Shown here: positions 34,438 through 42,875 of the stretch, piece after piece
Layout of the letters: every line of letters begins with the position of its first letter
Position numbering within the stretch: the stretch's first letter is position 1
Assembly (NCBI GenBank): GCA_963676435.2
Contig: CAXXOZ010000013.1
Span: forward strand, 62,001-126,000
Length of the DNA: 64,000 nt
Direction of reading: 5' to 3'
Source: CAXXOZ01 sp963676435
GTDB taxonomy: Bacteria > Bacillota > Clostridia > Lachnospirales > Lachnospiraceae
Program-made: the position numbers and the translations under genes
The notes under the pieces: model-generated
Seen by the model: only the letters and a program-made list of their open reading frames with translations
Told to the model about the DNA's origin: nothing
The model's database searches: none

Positions 34438-35767
34438 AAAACTCAAAATGTATAAACCAGCATCTGAAATTTTTAACAGTATATACAATAAATCAAATGC
34501 TGTATTCTTAGATTCATCTCTTGAAAATAAATTTGGTCAATATTCGATTATTGCTTACAATCCATATTTAACACTAAAAGAAGTTTCAGGAAAACTTTTC
34601 ATTAATGATGTAGAATCCGAAGAAAACTTTGAAGATGTTTTAAATAAATACCTTGAAGAAAATCACGAGGCAAATTATACAGGTCTGCCTATTATTTCTG
34701 GTGGAATTGGATATTTTTCTTATGATTATGGAAGAAAATTTGAGAACATTTTTTCCAGACATACAAATAAAATTGAAACACCTGATGCAATAATTTGCTT
34801 CTATGAAAACTATATAATAGAAGATATAAGAGAAAAAACAATTTACATAACTTCAAAGTCGGAAAAAGGACTTGAAAAAATCAAAGAAGTAATACAAGAC
34901 GATAATAAAGTTGCTCCAAAATGCGATCCAGAAAAATTTTCAATAAATTCAAATTTTTCAAAAGAAAACTATATAACGGCCATAGAAAATATGATAAATT
35001 ATATTATAGAAGGTGACATATATATAGCCAACATGACTAGGCAGTTAACTTTAAAATCTAATAATAAACCTTATTCAGTGTTTAGATATCTACGAACACA
35101 TAATCCTTCACCTTTTGGTGGCTATTTAAACTATGATGACTTTCAAATAATTTGTGCTTCTCCTGAAAGATTTATTCGTATGGAAGACAGAAAAATTGAA
35201 ACTCGTCCAATAAAAGGTACAATAAAAAGAGGCTCTACTCCTGAAGAAGATGCCACCCTAAAAGAGACACTGTTAAACTCCACTAAAGATAAAAGTGAGC
35301 TTTTAATGATAGTCGACCTTGAAAGAAATGATTTAAACCATGTTTGTGTTCCTGGTACTGTTAAGGTTACTGAAAATTTTGCAATAGAAGAATACTCAAC
35401 TGTGTTCCACTTGGTTTCAACGGTTGTTGGTGAGTTAAAATCGGAATACAGTATAACAGATCTTATAAAATCAGTTTTTCCTGGCGGTTCAATAACTGGA
35501 GCTCCAAAAATACGAGCCATGGAAATAGTTGATGAATTAGAAAATGATTCTAGAGGAATATATACAGGTTCAATTGGATATATTGGACTAGATGGAAAAT
35601 GCGACCTAAATATTGTAATTAGAACTGCAATACATAAAGATGGCACATACCATCTGGGTATTGGTGGTGGAATTACATGTGAGTCAAATCCAGAAGCCGA
35701 ATTTGAAGAAACAGTGCAAAAAGCAAAAGCTGTAATAAATGCAATAAACTGCAAGGAAGTAATGTAA
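34421..35767 (+). CDS. pabB: Aminodeoxychorismate synthase component I
   Basis: Chorismate-binding enzyme of 448 residues, paralogue of TrpE. The catalytic motif reads RPIKGTIKRG, with the Lys that distinguishes PabB from the Ala of TrpE, and the N-terminal tryptophan site has FLDSS instead of LLES. GAPKIRAMEIVDELE and GGGITCESNPEAEFEE complete the domain. Its start lies within pabA and its stop is followed immediately by pabC, so the three form a tight translational unit. Confidence 0.94.
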   Translation: MKTLVRKLKMYKPASEIFNSIYNKSNAVFLDSSLENKFGQYSIIAYNPYLTLKEVSGKLFINDVESEENFEDVLNKYLEENHEANYTGLPIISGGIGYFSYDYGRKFENIFSRHTNKIETPDAIICFYENYIIEDIREKTIYITSKSEKGLEKIKEVIQDDNKVAPKCDPEKFSINSNFSKENYITAIENMINYIIEGDIYIANMTRQLTLKSNNKPYSVFRYLRTHNPSPFGGYLNYDDFQIICASPERFIRMEDRKIETRPIKGTIKRGSTPEEDATLKETLLNSTKDKSELLMIVDLERNDLNHVCVPGTVKVTENFAIEEYSTVFHLVSTVVGELKSEYSITDLIKSVFPGGSITGAPKIRAMEIVDELENDSRGIYTGSIGYIGLDGKCDLNIVIRTAIHKDGTYHLGIGGGITCESNPEAEFEETVQKAKAVINAINCKEVM

Positions 35768-36511
35768 ATGGAAAAAATATTTTTAGATGATGGCTATAAT
35801 TTTGGTCTAGGATTTTTTGAAACTATAGATGTAAAAAACAAAAAACCCTTATTTCTAGACAAACATTTTTCAAGAATTAATAAGGCTCTAAAAGATTTTG
35901 GTTTATATAATCCTGACTTTGAAAAAATATTTAATGAAGAATATATTAATAACTATATTGAATTAAATGAATTAAGCTCATGTGCTTTAAAAATTTCTAT
36001 CTCAGAAAATAATGCTTTAATTTCCCACAGAGAAAACCCGTATAATGCTGCTTCTTATAAAAAAGGCTTCTCTGTATGTAAATCAAATGTATATAGAAAT
36101 GAAACATCCAAGTTTACTTATGTAAAAAGTTTAAACTATGGTGATAATATAATTGAAAAAAGATATGCTTTAAAAAATGGATATGATGAGCCTATTTTTT
36201 TGAATTCTAAAAATCAAATTTGCGAAGGTGCGACTACTAATATTTTTTTTGTTAAACATAATAAAATATTTACGCCAAAAATAGAATGTGGTCTTTTAAA
36301 TGGTACTATCCGCTCTTTTTTAATCGAAAAATATGACATTACAGAAACTATTTTATATTATGATGAAGTAAAAAGTTATGATGAAATATTCTTAACTAAT
36401 TCTTTAATGGGTATCATGCCTGTCATTAAGTTTGATTCAATTATCTTTAACAACCCTTCCGTTTCAGTGAATCTAAAAAAAGAATTTAGTGATTTGACAA
36501 ATTGTATTTAA
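35768..36511 (+). CDS. pabC: Aminodeoxychorismate lyase, class IV aminotransferase fold
   Basis: PLP enzyme of 247 residues expected to convert aminodeoxychorismate to p-aminobenzoate and pyruvate. It has the class IV features YGDNIIEKRYALKNGYDEPIFL, the likely PLP lysine in VKSLNYGDN, and EGATTNIFFVK. The ATG follows the pabB stop with no gap. Branched-chain or D-amino acid transaminases share the fold, but position third in a pabABC operon settles the call. Confidence 0.9.
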   Translation: MEKIFLDDGYNFGLGFFETIDVKNKKPLFLDKHFSRINKALKDFGLYNPDFEKIFNEEYINNYIELNELSSCALKISISENNALISHRENPYNAASYKKGFSVCKSNVYRNETSKFTYVKSLNYGDNIIEKRYALKNGYDEPIFLNSKNQICEGATTNIFFVKHNKIFTPKIECGLLNGTIRSFLIEKYDITETILYYDEVKSYDEIFLTNSLMGIMPVIKFDSIIFNNPSVSVNLKKEFSDLTNCI

Positions 36512-36568
36512 GGTGTAAAATCAATATATAACCTCAAAATTGTTACAGTTTAAAAAGGAGTTGAAAGT

Positions 36569-37738
36569 ATGAACATTACAATGGAACTTCGAAAATTTGT
36601 AGCACCAGAAATTATAACGGGAATTGATGCCCGATTAGTCACAGGCAGATATATATCTCATTTCGCTGCCAAAAAACCACTTATAGTTACAGACAAAAAC
36701 CTTAAACAATATGATTGGTTTAGGGAAATAATTAATGAAATAAAAAAATATGTTAATGAATATATTATATTTGATGACGTAACTTCAAATCCTAGGGACA
36801 CAGAAGTTATGAAAGGAGCTCAGACTTTCATCTCTAATAAATGTGATTTAATAATCGCAGTTGGTGGCGGAAGTCCTATTGACTGTGCAAAAGGAATAAG
36901 TATAGTCTCCACAAACGGTGGAAATATCTTAGATTATGAGGGTGTAGATGAAATCAATTTACCTGGCCCTCCTTTGATATGCATACCAACTACTTCTGGG
37001 GCCTCAGCAGATGTTTCTCAATTTGCTATTATTCTAGACACTGTTAAAAAGGTAAAAAAAGCAATAATCAGTAAAAAGGTAGTTCCTGACCTAGCTTTAA
37101 TTGATCCCGTTCCTCTTATGACAATGGATTTTTACTTAACTGCCTGTACAGGTATGGATGCTCTAACTCATGCAATTGAAGCATATGTTTCTAATGCAAA
37201 CTCTCCTTTAACGGATGTTCATGCTTTAGAGGCTATCTCATTAATTAATCTAAATATTGAACATGCTATACACCCAAAACGAACTATCGATAATATGTAT
37301 AAAATGATGCTTGGCTCTTTAGAAGCTGGTATTGCTTTTTCAAATGCAAGCCTAGGTGCTGTTCATGCTATGGCTCACAGTTTAGGTGGTTTACTTGATT
37401 TGCCACATGGAGAATGTAATAGTATTTTATTAGAACATGTAATGGATATAAACTTTGAATTTGCAGTTGATAAATACACAAAAATAGCTCAGGCTATGAA
37501 AATAGATACTTATAATAAAACTTCATCTGAAATAAAAGAATTACTATTGACTCGTATTAAACATTTAAGAAATACCCTAAACATACCCCCAGTTGCATTA
37601 ATAAAAAATTTAAATACTGAAATTATTGAAAAACTTGTAGAGAGTGCATTATCAGATCCTTGCTTGGTAACTAATCCTAAAGAACTAACTAAAGAAGAGG
37701 TGACACAGACTTATGAGCGAATCTTACAACCAGAATAA
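36569..37738 (+). CDS. Iron-containing alcohol dehydrogenase
   Basis: NAD(P)-dependent group III alcohol dehydrogenase of 389 residues. It shows the cofactor loop AVGGGSPIDCAKG, PTTSGASADVS, and the metal-site residues in MDALTHAIEAYV, AVHAMAHSLGG and DLPHGECNS. Substrate cannot be read: ethanol, butanol, propanediol or lactaldehyde reduction are all possible. AAAGGAG precedes the ATG, 57 bp after pabC, and its last 26 bp overlap the next gene, so it is coupled to a cyclic-di-GMP protein. Confidence 0.92.
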   Translation: MNITMELRKFVAPEIITGIDARLVTGRYISHFAAKKPLIVTDKNLKQYDWFREIINEIKKYVNEYIIFDDVTSNPRDTEVMKGAQTFISNKCDLIIAVGGGSPIDCAKGISIVSTNGGNILDYEGVDEINLPGPPLICIPTTSGASADVSQFAIILDTVKKVKKAIISKKVVPDLALIDPVPLMTMDFYLTACTGMDALTHAIEAYVSNANSPLTDVHALEAISLINLNIEHAIHPKRTIDNMYKMMLGSLEAGIAFSNASLGAVHAMAHSLGGLLDLPHGECNSILLEHVMDINFEFAVDKYTKIAQAMKIDTYNKTSSEIKELLLTRIKHLRNTLNIPPVALIKNLNTEIIEKLVESALSDPCLVTNPKELTKEEVTQTYERILQPE

Positions 37739-39200
37739 CAAAAAGAGTTTTAACCGAGATGCTATAATCGGACTTGGTGAATCTTCTTTCAGAAAAAATT
37801 ATTATCCTGAGTTACAGGAAAAAATTATGGCTTTGGAAAATATTAATTCAAGAAACAATGCTATAATTTCCACAATCCCAGATATATTACTTTTAAGCAA
37901 CACAAATGGAATTATCAATCCTAAAAAATTGTTTGAGGAAAATGTCGATACATTTTCTTCTGACTTAATAAACGATCCTGAAATTCTTTCACTTATAAAG
38001 ACCTCTGTAGAAGAAGCCTCTTTTAGTGACTACTACATAACAAAAGATTTTGAATATAAAAAAGATAATACTATCTATTATTTTGAAATGAGAATTAAAA
38101 AATCTGCTCCTGATGAAGTTTTAATAATGATTAGAAATATGACAGATAGAATAACATTAGAACATAAATTACGAGAAATGCTAGAGCTTGATCACTTAAC
38201 AAATATCTATAATAGAAGAAAATTCGAAGATTTTATTCACTCAATAAATAAATCTGAACTAGAACTAGTTACTGCAATTACTTTTGATATAAATGGTTTA
38301 AAATTTATTAATGACACTTTAGGACATCTAGTTGGAGATGAAGTTTTGATATCTGGAGCAAATATTATATTTGAGATTTTTAAAACCTATGGAATAGTTG
38401 CCAGAATTGGTGGTGATGAATTCGGAATTATAATTATCGGACTTCCAGAAAAGGAAATTGAAAAACTCATTGGAGAACTTCTTGAAAAAGTAAGGGAATA
38501 TAATAAAAACAACCAATTAAAGTCTCTTAGTTTTGCTTTTGGTTATTCTTTTCATGAAAAAGGAATAATCGATATGGAATTACAATTCAGAATAGCTGAC
38601 AATAATATGCTTCAAAATAAACTACTAATGAAAGACAGTATTCGAGGAACTTTTGTAAAAACTTTTATGAAGGCCCTTGAAGCAAAAGATTTCATATCTG
38701 AAGGTCATGCTCTTCGCATGGAAAAAATGGCAAAATTAATTGGTAATGAACTTAACTTACACTTGGATCAAATAGATAGGATAAATCTTTTAACAAAATT
38801 TCATGATATAGGTAAAATAGGAATCCCTGATAGCATTCTAAAAAAGCCTGGTCCTCTAACTTCTGAAGAATGGCAAATCATGAAATCACATTGCACGATA
38901 GGTGAACGAATCGCAAAAGAATCACTAGAACTACAAGATATAGCTCATCTTATCTTAAAACACCAAGAAAAATGGGATGGTACAGGATACCCACTTGGTC
39001 TTAGAGGTGCTGCTATACCAATAGAGTGTCGTGTTCTAGCAATCGTGGATACTTTTGACGCTATGACAAATGACCGCCCATATAGAGCGGCCATGCCAAT
39101 TAGTGAAGCTGTAGATGAAATAAAAAAATGTAAAGGCACACAATTTGATCCATCTATAGTCACAATATTTGAAAAAATAATTTCAAATTTTTATCAATAG
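37713..39200 (+). CDS. GGDEF and HD-GYP domain protein
   Basis: A 495-residue soluble signalling protein with an N-terminal PAS-like region (about 30-150), a GGDEF diguanylate cyclase domain whose active site is intact (RIGGDEFGIII, about 229), and an HD-GYP phosphodiesterase domain (KFHDIGKIGIP, ILKHQEKWDGTGYP). It could therefore both make and break cyclic di-GMP, or one domain could regulate the other. It overlaps the alcohol dehydrogenase by 26 bp. No membrane segment. GAGGTGA lies near the start. Confidence 0.92.
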   Translation: MSESYNQNNKKSFNRDAIIGLGESSFRKNYYPELQEKIMALENINSRNNAIISTIPDILLLSNTNGIINPKKLFEENVDTFSSDLINDPEILSLIKTSVEEASFSDYYITKDFEYKKDNTIYYFEMRIKKSAPDEVLIMIRNMTDRITLEHKLREMLELDHLTNIYNRRKFEDFIHSINKSELELVTAITFDINGLKFINDTLGHLVGDEVLISGANIIFEIFKTYGIVARIGGDEFGIIIIGLPEKEIEKLIGELLEKVREYNKNNQLKSLSFAFGYSFHEKGIIDMELQFRIADNNMLQNKLLMKDSIRGTFVKTFMKALEAKDFISEGHALRMEKMAKLIGNELNLHLDQIDRINLLTKFHDIGKIGIPDSILKKPGPLTSEEWQIMKSHCTIGERIAKESLELQDIAHLILKHQEKWDGTGYPLGLRGAAIPIECRVLAIVDTFDAMTNDRPYRAAMPISEAVDEIKKCKGTQFDPSIVTIFEKIISNFYQ

Positions 39201-39201
39201 T

Positions 39202-40146
39202 TTAATAACCAAGATTTAAAAATCTTGATGGTAACTGATCTGTCCATCCAAGATAAAATGCTGTTAACTCAGATATATCATTTGTTACCCTTTGTTGTAC
39301 AGAATATCCATATTCATCATATGTTGTATACATAATTTCATTTGGATAATAATCAATTATATAATCATATTGCCTTCCTGTTAAATCGTTGTAATATGGA
39401 TCTTCACTTTCATATAAGTCAATGGCCCCAAAAAGATGAAGTATTTCATGGGCATATACTGCTGGTGGTTCTTCCTCACCATATCCTTTATCAGTATAAA
39501 ATAAACAACAACATTCTTCAAAATAATAATCATCATATTCTTCTGCATATTGATATGCATAAGACCTTCCCTCTTTATTCATAACACCTACATAAGCTAT
39601 ATGGTCAGCACCATATTTGTTTAATAATTTTTGAGAAGGTATATAATTATTTATTGCTTCTAAAAGAGATTCCTGATAAGGATCATAATTGTATTCATCA
39701 AGACTGTCAAAGTCAGTTATGTTTCCATAATAGTCATATTCATATGATAAATCACTATAATATCCATCATCATATATAAACTCTGCACTTTGTCCATAAT
39801 AATTAGCTGCTTCTTCAATATAATCAGTTGCAATACCTATTTTATACTTAACTCTATCCATTCTTTGGGTAGTCCAACTACTACTATTATCATTTAAATA
39901 AATTACAACTACCACTGTTGTACCTGAAAGTTTAGTACAACTTCCGACAAAATCATAGTTTCTTGTAGCGTATTCCATCGGTTCTGATTGAGTATAAGTT
40001 TCCATATAATTACTAGTTGTTTGTGTTTCATATGGATTATTTGTTTCTCTGATATAATACTGCATTCCGCAGCCTGAAAATACTATACTAGAAAGTAAAA
40101 TTACGGAAGACAGTAAGCCTATTATTTTTATTCTAAGTTTACCCAT
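39202..40146 (-). CDS. Predicted secreted zinc metalloprotease lipoprotein (metzincin-like)
   Basis: A 314-residue protein with a lipoprotein signal peptide: hydrophobic residues 8-24 and a lipobox ending at Cys26 (VFSGCG). The mature part is unusually rich in Tyr, Asp and Glu (about 30-270). Near residue 233 it has HEILHLFGAIDLY, an HExxHxxGxxD site like that of small metzincins with Asp as third ligand, and a later NEIMY that could be the Met-turn. A CCC triplet at 212-214 is odd. I do not recognise a named family. It has its own AGGAGG ribosome site and converges on the GGDEF gene with a one-base gap. Confidence 0.75.
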   Translation of the reverse strand: MGKLRIKIIGLLSSVILLSSIVFSGCGMQYYIRETNNPYETQTTSNYMETYTQSEPMEYATRNYDFVGSCTKLSGTTVVVVIYLNDNSSSWTTQRMDRVKYKIGIATDYIEEAANYYGQSAEFIYDDGYYSDLSYEYDYYGNITDFDSLDEYNYDPYQESLLEAINNYIPSQKLLNKYGADHIAYVGVMNKEGRSYAYQYAEEYDDYYFEECCCLFYTDKGYGEEEPPAVYAHEILHLFGAIDLYESEDPYYNDLTGRQYDYIIDYYPNEIMYTTYDEYGYSVQQRVTNDISELTAFYLGWTDQLPSRFLNLGY

Positions 40147-40200
40147 TATTATCTCCTCCTATTAAAAACTTCTATGTATTTATTATAATACATTTTCAAC

Positions 40201-40221
40201 AAAAAAAACACCTATCGGTGC
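40201..40221 (-). terminator. Short terminator after the LigB-family gene
   Basis: A five-pair stem, GCACC and GGTGT-type arms around a GATA loop, lies just after the stop codon at 40225 and is followed on the minus strand by eight Us. Confidence 0.7.
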
Positions 40222-40224
40222 TTT

Positions 40225-40989
40225 TTATTTAAATAAAAATGATGTCATTGATAAACTACCTGCTAAATATGAATTATTATATATATTTACCTCATCACTT
40301 TGCTCAGTTGCTCCCAAGACATAAAGTAAAGGATTGAAGTGCTCACTTGTAGGAACTGATAACTTTGCCGCATCTCCAAAATTTTGATACTCAATCACAT
40401 CTTCATAATTCTTTTTCATTACACTATCAATAATATAATCATTAAAATCATGTGCCCAATCATATCCACCATTAAAACTAAAATTTATCATCCTTAGATT
40501 ATGAACAATGTTTCCACTACCCATTATTAATACTCCTTGTTCTCTTAAGCCTTTTATCTCATTTCCTATCTCGAACATTTCCCTATTTGATAGGGAACCG
40601 TCTAGACTCATTTGAAAAACTGGTATGTCTGCGTCGGGATACATTGTCCTTAGAACACTCCAAGTACCATGGTCTAGCCCCCAACTTAAATCCTCCTCAG
40701 CTTTTTCTTTTAGAATATCTAAAAGTTTTTTTGCATATTCAGGACTACCTAGAGCATTATAATTTATTTTATAAAGTTCTTCTGGAAAACCATAAAAATC
40801 ATGTATAGTCTTTGGTTTTTCAACAGCACATACTTTCGTTCCAAAGTTTTCCCAATGAGCAGAGATTGAAAGTATTACTTTTGGTGTTGGAATACTATAA
40901 GAAATTTCTTTCCATCCATTCGTATAAGTATTTTTTTCTATAACATTCATTGGCGAGCCATGGCCAACATATAATAAAGGCATCTTCAT
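40225..40989 (-). CDS. LigB-type extradiol ring-cleavage dioxygenase (DODA family)
   Basis: Class III extradiol dioxygenase homologue of 254 residues, similar to the 4,5-DOPA dioxygenase/YgiD family. Expected metal ligands are in YVGHGSP (His), SISAHWE (His) and GLDHGTWSVL, with GSGNIVHNLR toward the end. The physiological substrate is unknown, and an O2-using ring cleavage is surprising in an anaerobe, so it may act on another substrate or in oxygen defence. AGGAG precedes the ATG. It is a single-gene unit closed by its own terminator. Confidence 0.88.
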   Translation of the reverse strand: MKMPLLYVGHGSPMNVIEKNTYTNGWKEISYSIPTPKVILSISAHWENFGTKVCAVEKPKTIHDFYGFPEELYKINYNALGSPEYAKKLLDILKEKAEEDLSWGLDHGTWSVLRTMYPDADIPVFQMSLDGSLSNREMFEIGNEIKGLREQGVLIMGSGNIVHNLRMINFSFNGGYDWAHDFNDYIIDSVMKKNYEDVIEYQNFGDAAKLSVPTSEHFNPLLYVLGATEQSDEVNIYNNSYLAGSLSMTSFLFK

Positions 40990-41060
40990 GTGGTTCTCCT
41001 TTCAAAACATAAAACAATAAGTCATTAATTTAATTATACCAAACTCTGGTGGATTTTTAC

Positions 41061-41100
41061 ACAAAAAGAGGCAGCATTAGAATTTTATCCTAATGCTGCC
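41061..41100 (-). terminator. Terminator after the UroD-family gene
   Basis: An 11-bp perfect stem, GGCAGCATTAG against CTAATGCTGCC (41070-41100), followed on the minus strand by a run of five Us, 20 bp after the stop codon. Confidence 0.87.
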
Positions 41101-41119
41101 AAAACATGGAGTGTTTTAC

Positions 41120-42112
41120 TTAAAACATTTCTTTACTCATTCTATCAATTTCAGCTGTTACAGCATCATATACTCCTGGGAATATACTATCTGGTCCACC
41201 CATTGTTGTTCCAGGAATAAAGTACTTTGTCCCACATTCTTTACAAAGATTTTCTACATATTCAGCAATTTTTTCCTGTGTCCAATCTTCTTTGTCAACT
41301 TTTCCGTTGTCTACACCACCCATAAATGTTATCTGTCCACCGTACTGTTCTATCAATTCTGGTATATTATTTGTTGTCATTACTCCTTGCCATATATCCA
41401 TTCCCATATCAATCATAAATGGTACAAGGTTTGCTCCAAATGAATCAGAATGATGAACTATTATACAGCCTTTTTCTTTAATATATCCATAAACTTTTTT
41501 ATATGCTGGTAATAAAAATTCTTCAAACATTTCTGGTGATATAAAAGAAGATATTTGGCTACCCCAATCATCATGATGGAAAATAGCATCTGGATTAATA
41601 TGTTTAACAAGTTCGTCAAAACATTTTATTTCCCAATCTGCCATAAAATCTATTAATTCATGCATTGCTTCTGGTTCTTCATAGAAGTTTATTAATGTTT
41701 CTTCAATTCCCATCAAGTAATGTAATTTTTCGAAAATACCAGGTGCAATGAATCCTGTCACAAACTGTTCATTACGGTCAACAGCATCTGCCAATTTTTT
41801 TGTTTCAGCCCATACTTCATCTGAAAAAACAACATTTGGAGCTTTCACAACTTCTTTCCATTTTGTGACATCTTTTAATACTGTTAAATCATCACCGTGT
41901 ACTGGGAATGGTCCAGGATTTCCCTCTGGAAAAACAACTTTTACTCCCCATCCATTAATATCAACATCTCCTGGCTGCATAGTAAAAGGCATACCACCAA
42001 TTGTTTGCATTATAGGATCAATCATTAAAGCAAATGGTTCATAAGAATTTACATATCTGTCAGGATTTCCCCCATTAATTGTTTCAAGTAAGTTTTGTCT
42101 TTTAGTTAACAT
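41120..42112 (-). CDS. Uroporphyrinogen decarboxylase family protein, methyltransferase-like
   Basis: A 330-residue UroD-fold protein. In anaerobes most such stand-alone proteins are corrinoid:thiol or O-demethylase-type methyltransferases (MtaA/MtbA relatives) rather than haem enzymes. The start QNLLETINGGNPDRYVNSYEP is typical. The HxC zinc motif of MtaA is replaced by CIIVHHSDSFGAN, and the C-terminal Cys by PGTTMGGPDSIFPG, so it belongs to another subfamily. No corrinoid protein gene is next to it. AGGAG precedes the ATG, and it is transcribed alone. Confidence 0.82.
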   Translation of the reverse strand: MLTKRQNLLETINGGNPDRYVNSYEPFALMIDPIMQTIGGMPFTMQPGDVDINGWGVKVVFPEGNPGPFPVHGDDLTVLKDVTKWKEVVKAPNVVFSDEVWAETKKLADAVDRNEQFVTGFIAPGIFEKLHYLMGIEETLINFYEEPEAMHELIDFMADWEIKCFDELVKHINPDAIFHHDDWGSQISSFISPEMFEEFLLPAYKKVYGYIKEKGCIIVHHSDSFGANLVPFMIDMGMDIWQGVMTTNNIPELIEQYGGQITFMGGVDNGKVDKEDWTQEKIAEYVENLCKECGTKYFIPGTTMGGPDSIFPGVYDAVTAEIDRMSKEMF

Positions 42113-42280
42113 AATATTTCTCCTTTGTATATTTTCTTCTTGTGCAAAATCAACAATCTTGCATAATTTTTTTATGTATTTTTATAAATTGCTACTAAAT
42201 ATATTTTAAAATAACAAAGGAAAAAATACCAATATCTAAAATGTTTGTCCCCATACAGATTTTAAATATAAAGATTAATA

Positions 42281-42302
42281 TCTGTCATATTTCTGCCATA
42301 TT
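42281..42302. promoter_or_regulatory. Tandem 11-bp repeats upstream of the SHOCT genes
   Basis: TCTGTCATATT and TCTGCCATATT abut exactly, one helical turn apart, differing at one base. They lie about 10 bases before an AT-rich -10-like TAATAT (42312-42317). This spacing is what OmpR/PhoB-type regulators bind, and such a regulator is encoded just downstream. The 225-bp gap 42113-42338 shows nothing else clear. Confidence 0.55.
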
Positions 42303-42338
42303 TATATTTAATAATATGAATATAAAGGAGGGATATGT

Positions 42339-42512
42339 ATGTTATATTTATTAATAATTATTGTAGGTGTTGTCATTTACATCATTTACCAAAAAGATAA
42401 AACTATATTTAATAGAAAAGAATCTTCTGAAGACTTATTAGAAAAACGTTTTATAAATGGTGAAATTGACGAAGAAACTTATATCAAAATGAAAGAAACT
42501 TTAAAAAAATAA
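42339..42512 (+). CDS. Small SHOCT-domain membrane protein (57 residues)
   Basis: A short gene with one N-terminal membrane segment (about residues 2-17) and a C-terminal SHOCT motif, LLEKRFINGEIDEETYIKMK. AGGAGG lies seven bases before the ATG at 42339, an in-frame context that makes translation likely; another ATG at 42335 is out of frame. SHOCT domains occur at the ends of many small membrane proteins and their role is unknown. It precedes a second SHOCT gene by 22 bp and a two-component system, which may control or be controlled by it. Confidence 0.82.
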   Translation: MLYLLIIIVGVVIYIIYQKDKTIFNRKESSEDLLEKRFINGEIDEETYIKMKETLKK

Positions 42513-42534
42513 TTTGTAAACGAGGAGGTTTATT

Positions 42535-42783
42535 ATGAGAGGATTTAATGGAAATTTTGGTTGTGAATCTTATTACAATCACTATGCAGGTGGATATTTT
42601 AATTTTTGGCCGTTTATTTTTTTAGCTTTAGTTATAGTTTTAGCAGTAGTTTTCATTTTTATCATAAAATCAAAAAGATCAACAAGTAATGATGTTTTAG
42701 AAGATTTAAAAGCTCTATACATACGAGGCGAAATTACAGAAGATGAATATCTAAAAAGAAAACAGGTTCTTAAAAGAAAATAA
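42535..42783 (+). CDS. Small SHOCT-domain membrane protein (82 residues)
   Basis: An 82-residue protein with an aromatic and Gly-rich N-terminus, one membrane segment (about 23-44) and a C-terminal SHOCT motif, DLKALYIRGEITEDEYLKRK. GAGGAGG lies just before the ATG. It is the partner of the preceding 57-residue gene; both share the topology N-terminal helix plus cytosolic SHOCT tail, so they may form a pair. A long hairpin follows before the response regulator gene. Confidence 0.85.
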   Translation: MRGFNGNFGCESYYNHYAGGYFNFWPFIFLALVIVLAVVFIFIIKSKRSTSNDVLEDLKALYIRGEITEDEYLKRKQVLKRK

Positions 42784-42795
42784 AATAGGTAAAGT

Positions 42796-42832
42796 AGCAG
42801 CCTTAATACAAATAATTTGTATTAAGGCTGCT
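42796..42832. repeat. Perfect 17-bp inverted repeat between SHOCT and response regulator genes
   Basis: AGCAGCCTTAATACAAA and its complement TTTGTATTAAGGCTGCT are separated by three bases. No U-run follows on either strand, so it is a weak terminator at best; it could be an RNA processing or stability hairpin, or a binding site separating the two units. Confidence 0.7.
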
Positions 42833-42875
42833 GCTTATGTTATAACATATATAAGAACTATAAGGTGGATATAAT

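Noticed and set aside
35143..35754. 203-residue open frame opposite pabB
   Set aside because: Antisense to conserved PabB motifs and without a start context; Ser/Thr/Ile-rich composition is typical of a shadow frame.
39202..39240. Hairpin CCAAGATTT/AAATCTTG near the end of the lipoprotein gene as a shared terminator
   Set aside because: It lies inside the lipoprotein coding sequence, has short AT-rich arms and no U-run in either direction.
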